A stretch of 64,000 nucleotides of DNA from Xanthobacter sp. YC-JY1 (GTDB lineage Bacteria > Pseudomonadota > Alphaproteobacteria > Rhizobiales > Xanthobacteraceae): NCBI RefSeq assembly GCF_021730305.1, contig NZ_CP032674.1, forward strand, positions 4,139,001 through 4,203,000, in the 5' to 3' direction. The position numbers and the translations under genes are program-made. Positions 60,638 to 64,000 of the stretch are shown here, piece after piece (the first letter of the stretch is position 1; each line of letters starts with the position of its first letter). The notes under the pieces were generated by a model. The model ran no database searches and was not told the DNA's origin. It saw only the letters and a program-made list of their open reading frames with translations.

Positions 60638-62002
60638 TCATGCCGCCTTCTTGCCGAGGCCGAGCTCATCGACGATGCGCGCGCCCGAGGCTTTGAGCCG
60701 GGCGAGCTTCTCCTCGATGCCGCTCGCGGCGAGCGTCCTGTTCTTCTTGACGAAACGACCGGCGATCATCACCGCTTCCACGTCGCCCCGCCCCGCCTGC
60801 ATCACCACCGTGGCGACGGGATCATGGACCGGCTGGAGGTGCAGCGCGCGGGCGTCGATGAGCACGAGATCCGCCTGCTTGCCGGGGGCGAGGGAGCCGA
60901 TGCGATGGTCGAGCCCGAGCATCCGCGCGCCCTCGATGGTGATCCATTCCAGCGCCTGCCGCACCCGCACCGTGGAGGTGGGCGGAATGGCCCCGATCTC
61001 GCGGCGGCTGTCCGTATTGTCCAGCACCCGCTGCATGCCGAGGGCGATGCGCGCGACGCCCATCATGTCGCCGGCCAGCACGCTTTCCAGATCCACCCCG
61101 AGGGACGGCGCCGCGCCGAGCTTCAGCAGGCGGCCGGTGACGGGGAAGCCGTGGCCCTGAGTCATCTCGTTTTCCGGCGTCACCGAGAAGGAGGCGCCGA
61201 GGTCGACGAGGCGGGAGAACAGTTCGTCGGAGAGGTCGTTACCGTGCACGACATTGACGCCGGGGCCGACCAGCCCCTCGGCGATCAGCGTCTCCCAGCC
61301 GCCCGGCGTCTTCGCCGCGCCGCCGCCCTGATGCATGGAGGCGACGAGGCCGAACTCGCGGGCGAGCCGGAAGTCGGCGCGGGCGACCTCCATGGTGGAA
61401 TAATGGGGGCCGAGGATGGCGAGGCCCAGCGTCAGCAGACCCTCGTCGCTGGCGAACGGCCCCCGCCGCAGGCGCTCGATCTCGGCGCGCGGGTGCGGCA
61501 CTTCGGAGAAATGCGGCTCGCCGGGCTTGGGATCGGGCTTGGGGGAGCCGTGGAAGAAGGCCGCGCGGATGCCGCTCTCGGCGAGCGCGGCGACGGCGGC
61601 GTCGGTGTGGTCCGGCGTGGGGTTGTTGTGGCACCAGTCCACCAGCGTGGTGGTGCCGGCATCGATCTGCCCGAGCGCGCCCACCAGCGTCGCGATGCCG
61701 ATGTCCTCCGGCCGGAATCGGGTGGCGAGGCCCGCATGCACCCAGCGGAAATATTCCAGCAGCGTCCAGTCGGCGGCAAGGCTCCTGAGGCCGGTCTGCC
61801 AGGTGTGCATGTGGGCGTTGACGAAGCCGGGCACGCAGATGCGCCCTGCCCCATCGACCCGCTCCGCATCCCCGGCCGCAATCTCCGCACCAATGGCGGC
61901 GATGCGGCAATCCTCGATGAGGATGTCGCCCTTCGGCAGGTCGCCGACCGACGGGTCCATCGACAGAATGGTGGCGCCGGAGATGAGGGTGCGGGTGCCC
62001 AT
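60638..62002 (-). CDS. TRZ/ATZ-type amidohydrolase
   Basis: A 454-residue amidohydrolase with metal ligands in VNAHMHTWQTG (HxH), SMHQGGG, VVHGNDL and a C-terminal Asp in SLGVDLESV. It resembles aminohydrolases/deaminases and cyclic-amide hydrolases of the TRZ/ATZ group (guanine deaminase-like). The C-terminal block SLAPGKQADLVLIDARAL is typical. In this operon it may remove an amino group or open an amide in the starting compound before it becomes hydroxyquinol. Overlaps the maleylacetate reductase by one base. Confidence 0.88.
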   Translation of the reverse strand: MGTRTLISGATILSMDPSVGDLPKGDILIEDCRIAAIGAEIAAGDAERVDGAGRICVPGFVNAHMHTWQTGLRSLAADWTLLEYFRWVHAGLATRFRPEDIGIATLVGALGQIDAGTTTLVDWCHNNPTPDHTDAAVAALAESGIRAAFFHGSPKPDPKPGEPHFSEVPHPRAEIERLRRGPFASDEGLLTLGLAILGPHYSTMEVARADFRLAREFGLVASMHQGGGAAKTPGGWETLIAEGLVGPGVNVVHGNDLSDELFSRLVDLGASFSVTPENEMTQGHGFPVTGRLLKLGAAPSLGVDLESVLAGDMMGVARIALGMQRVLDNTDSRREIGAIPPTSTVRVRQALEWITIEGARMLGLDHRIGSLAPGKQADLVLIDARALHLQPVHDPVATVVMQAGRGDVEAVMIAGRFVKKNRTLAASGIEEKLARLKASGARIVDELGLGKKAA

Positions 62003-63090
62003 CAGGCCGCCTCCTCCGCCCGCTCGGCCGCCACGGGCCGCTCGCCGGCATAAGCGCGAGCGATGAGGGCGCGGATGCCGTCGCGCGTGACGGGGCGCGG
62101 GTTCCAGTAGGGGTTCTCCACGGCGATGTCGGCGGCGGTATCGATGCCATCAGCCGGCATGCCGATTTCCGACAGCGCGCGCGGCACGCCCAGCGCCCGC
62201 ACCAGATCAAACAGCCCCTGCGCCGCATCCGGCGCGCCGAGCGCGCGGGTGATGGCGGCCATGGCCTCCGGCGCGGCGGGGGCGTTGTAGGCCACCGCGT
62301 GGGGCAGCACGATGGTATGCGTTTCCGCGTGGGGCAGGTTGAAGGTGCCGCCGAGCGTGTGGCAGAGCTTGTGGTGCAGCGCCATGCCCACCGCGCCGAG
62401 GCAGCAGCCGCACAGCCAGGCACCATAGAGCGCCATGGTGCGCGCCTCGATGTTTGCCGGCTCGTGGATGAGGATGGGCAGGGCCGAGGAGAGGGTGCGG
62501 ATGCCGTCCTCCGCCATCAGCGAGATCACTGGATTGCGGTCGCGGGCGTAGAGCGCCTCCACCGCATGGGCGATGGCGTTGACGCCGGAGGTGGCGGAGA
62601 GGCCGGCCGGCAAAGTGAGTGTGAGGTCCACGTCGTAGATGACCGCCTCGGGCAGCACATCGAGGGAGCGGATGGTGGTCTTGCGCCCCTCCTGCGTCTC
62701 GCCGAGGATGGGCGTCATCTCCGAACCGGCATAGGTGGTGGGGATGACCAGCTGAGGCACGCCGGTGCGCAGAGCAATCGCCTTGCCAAGGCCCGTGGTG
62801 GAGCCGCCGCCCAGCGCCACGACGCAGTCGGCATCGGCGGCCTTCAGCGCATTGAGCGCCTGCTCCGTCACCTCCACCGGCGTATGCATGGTGGCGCCGG
62901 GAAAGACGCCCGCGCACGCTTCGCCGATGAGCCCGCCAATGCGCTCGCCCTCGCCCGCCTGCTGCGGCGTGGTCAACACCAGCGCCCGCCGCGCGCCGAG
63001 CCGCGCCACCTCGGCGCCGACCTCGGCGACGGTGCCGCGACCGAAGCGGACGCGGATGGGCAGGGCCTCGTAGGTGAAGGTCTCGATCAT
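62002..63090 (-). CDS. Maleylacetate reductase
   Basis: A 362-residue iron-type alcohol dehydrogenase: NAD-binding ALGGGSTTGLGKAIA, VIPTTYAGSEMTPILGETQE, metal ligand region NAIAHAVEALYARD and HHKLCHTLGGTFNLPHAETH. Size and the TYAGSEMTPI block are those of maleylacetate reductases, which reduce maleylacetate to 3-oxoadipate with NAD(P)H. The dioxygenase gene in the same operon supplies its substrate. It follows the Dabb gene by 43 bases. Confidence 0.93.
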   Translation of the reverse strand: MIETFTYEALPIRVRFGRGTVAEVGAEVARLGARRALVLTTPQQAGEGERIGGLIGEACAGVFPGATMHTPVEVTEQALNALKAADADCVVALGGGSTTGLGKAIALRTGVPQLVIPTTYAGSEMTPILGETQEGRKTTIRSLDVLPEAVIYDVDLTLTLPAGLSATSGVNAIAHAVEALYARDRNPVISLMAEDGIRTLSSALPILIHEPANIEARTMALYGAWLCGCCLGAVGMALHHKLCHTLGGTFNLPHAETHTIVLPHAVAYNAPAAPEAMAAITRALGAPDAAQGLFDLVRALGVPRALSEIGMPADGIDTAADIAVENPYWNPRPVTRDGIRALIARAYAGERPVAAERAEEAA

Positions 63091-63133
63091 GGTTCAGATC
63101 CGTTCGCGGCGCACACGGAGGCGAGCCTTAGGG

Positions 63134-63529
63134 TCACTCGCCGGCGAGGAGGGCGCCGCGGGGATGCGGGACCGGGGCAGCCGTGGGATGGCGGGTCTCG
63201 ATGGCGCCGAAGGCGGCGTCCTCGGCCACATAGTCCACCTGGAAGCGCGCGATGCGCAGGTCCGCCAGTTCCTGGCGCACGCGCAGATGCTCGGGATGGG
63301 AGGCATAGGCCGCTAGATCGGCGGCGGTGGCGAATTCAGACACCAGCACCACGTCGCAAGCATAATCGACATCGGAAATGTCGAGGCCGATCTCGACGCG
63401 GGTCATGCCGGCGACGCGGCCGCGCAGGCCTTCGAATGCAGCCTTGACCTTCTGGCGGGCGGCGGCGCGCTCCTCGCGCGTCTCTCCGCTCACGCGCCAC
63501 ATCACGATGTGGCGAATGGGTCCCATCAT
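63134..63529 (-). CDS. Dabb-family (stress-responsive alpha/beta barrel) protein
   Basis: A 131-residue protein with the Dabb pattern: IRHIVMWRVSGETREERAAA, LRGRVAGMTRVEIGLDIS, CDVVLVSEFATAADLAAYAS, HPEHLRVRQELAD. Dabb proteins include small cyclases and isomerases acting on aromatic or polyketide-like intermediates. It is the first gene of the leftward catabolic operon and is divergent from the LysR gene, so it should follow the operon promoter directly. Confidence 0.88.
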   Translation of the reverse strand: MMGPIRHIVMWRVSGETREERAAARQKVKAAFEGLRGRVAGMTRVEIGLDISDVDYACDVVLVSEFATAADLAAYASHPEHLRVRQELADLRIARFQVDYVAEDAAFGAIETRHPTAAPVPHPRGALLAGE

Positions 63530-63576
63530 TGGCGTTTCCTCGACCTATTGGTCTTTCGTTGGATGTGAGTTTTGAC

Positions 63577-63636
63577 TTGCGCGCAGCGGAAATAAACGGG
63601 ATTTTCCGGAACTGTCTTTTGCGCGAAGTGGAAATA
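63577..63636. promoter_or_regulatory. Direct-repeat operator in the LysR/Dabb intergenic region
   Basis: Two 18-bp copies of TTGCGCGxAGyGGAAATA (63577-63594 and 63619-63636) differ at two positions and are spaced by 42 bp, four helical turns. The right copy runs into the LysR start codon. Likely binding sites of the LysR protein, for operon activation and autoregulation. A TTCCGGAA palindrome lies between them. Confidence 0.6.
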
Positions 63637-64000
63637 TGGATCGCTTCACCCAGCTCGAGGTGTTCGTGAAGACGGCCGAGTTGCGCAGCCTCTCGCGCGC
63701 GGCGGAGGCGCTGGGCATGTCCAATGCGGCGGCGAGCCGGCATCTCGCGGCGCTGGAGGAGCGGCTTGCCGCGCGCCTGGTGGAGCGCAACACCCGACGC
63801 CTCTGGCTGACCGAGGCGGGGCAGGAATTCTACCAGCGCAGCGGCACCCTGCTGACCGAGCTGGCGGAGGCCGAGGAGGCGGTGAACGAGCACACCCTCG
63901 CCCCGCAGGGCCTGCTGCGGGTGACGAGCTCGCTCTCCTTCGCCACCATCTATCTCGCGCCCATGCTGCCTGAGTTCCGCAAGCTCTATCCCAAGCTCAA
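63636..64000 (+). CDS. LysR-family regulator (3' partial)
   Basis: The gene runs off the window end; about 121 residues are visible. The N-terminus is the LysR winged helix: MDRFTQLEVFVKTAELRSLS, RAAEALGMSNAAASRHLAAL, EERLAARLVERNTRRLWLTE. The start of the effector domain follows (GLLRVTSSLSFATIYLAPML). The form with DRFTQLEVFVKTAE is that of the LTTR-2 type with a long linker helix. Divergent from the hydroxyquinol operon, it is probably its regulator. Confidence 0.92.
   Translation, partial: MDRFTQLEVFVKTAELRSLSRAAEALGMSNAAASRHLAALEERLAARLVERNTRRLWLTEAGQEFYQRSGTLLTELAEAEEAVNEHTLAPQGLLRVTSSLSFATIYLAPMLPEFRKLYPKL

Noticed and set aside
1-64000. CRISPR array
   Set aside because: No regularly spaced repeats of 24 to 40 bases were seen on either strand and no cas genes are present.

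Overview
The window is high-GC alphaproteobacterial DNA, most like Xanthobacteraceae/Rhizobiales (Azorhizobium/Xanthobacter type). That placement is an inference from GC-rich codon use, the phage gene families, the DUF3141 protein and the beta-ketoadipate/hydroxyquinol gene sets. It cannot be proved from this sequence alone, and no rRNA gene, complete tRNA gene or CRISPR array is visible.

Layout. (1) Bases 1 to about 21,980 are the right part of a siphovirus-type prophage, transcribed left to right. In order they encode a prohead protease fused to the major capsid protein, head decoration and head-tail joining proteins, the tail tube, tail-assembly chaperones with a clear -1 ribosomal frameshift site, the tape measure, the tail tip (J-like), several fibre/receptor proteins including an SGNH esterase, and a lysis cassette (M15 endolysin, holin-like protein, i-spanin, o-spanin). 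(2) Bases 21,960 to 42,765 form a 20.8-kb genomic island between two identical 21-bp direct repeats that look like a tRNA 3' end. A tyrosine integrase lies beside the right repeat. The cargo is defence-like: hsdM (frameshifted) and hsdS followed by an AAA ATPase and an HNH nuclease with no hsdR; an IS66 copy; a Doc/AbrB-type toxin-antitoxin pair; a PD-(D/E)XK nuclease; a small AT-richer replicon-like segment (possible HUH replication protein, a 17-bp perfect hairpin, two paralogous small genes, an AlpA-like regulator); a beta-CASP metallo-nuclease paired with a second PD-(D/E)XK-like protein; and a WYL regulator. Because neither repeat is joined to a whole tRNA, the prophage and the island look like a tandem insertion into one tRNA whose body lies left of the window. 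(3) Bases 43.2 to 64.0 kb are chromosomal catabolic DNA: two CoA-transferase pairs, a PhaC-like DUF3141 protein, an alpha/beta hydrolase, an IclR/PcaR regulator divergent from pcaIJF with a 13-bp perfect inverted-repeat operator, then a long leftward operon under a divergent LysR gene.

How the genes work together. The long operon encodes hydroxyquinol 1,2-dioxygenase and maleylacetate reductase, which together yield 3-oxoadipate. PcaIJ and PcaF then convert 3-oxoadipate to succinyl-CoA and acetyl-CoA. The same operon carries a ribose-type ABC importer, an FAD-linked oxidase, a 3-hydroxyisobutyrate-dehydrogenase-like enzyme, an amidohydrolase and a Dabb protein, suggesting uptake and trimming of an unidentified cyclic substrate down to hydroxyquinol.

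Caution. Three apparent frameshifts (16.6-17.0 kb, hsdM, IS66 tnpC) lie next to short homopolymer runs, so assembly error and true decay cannot be told apart here.
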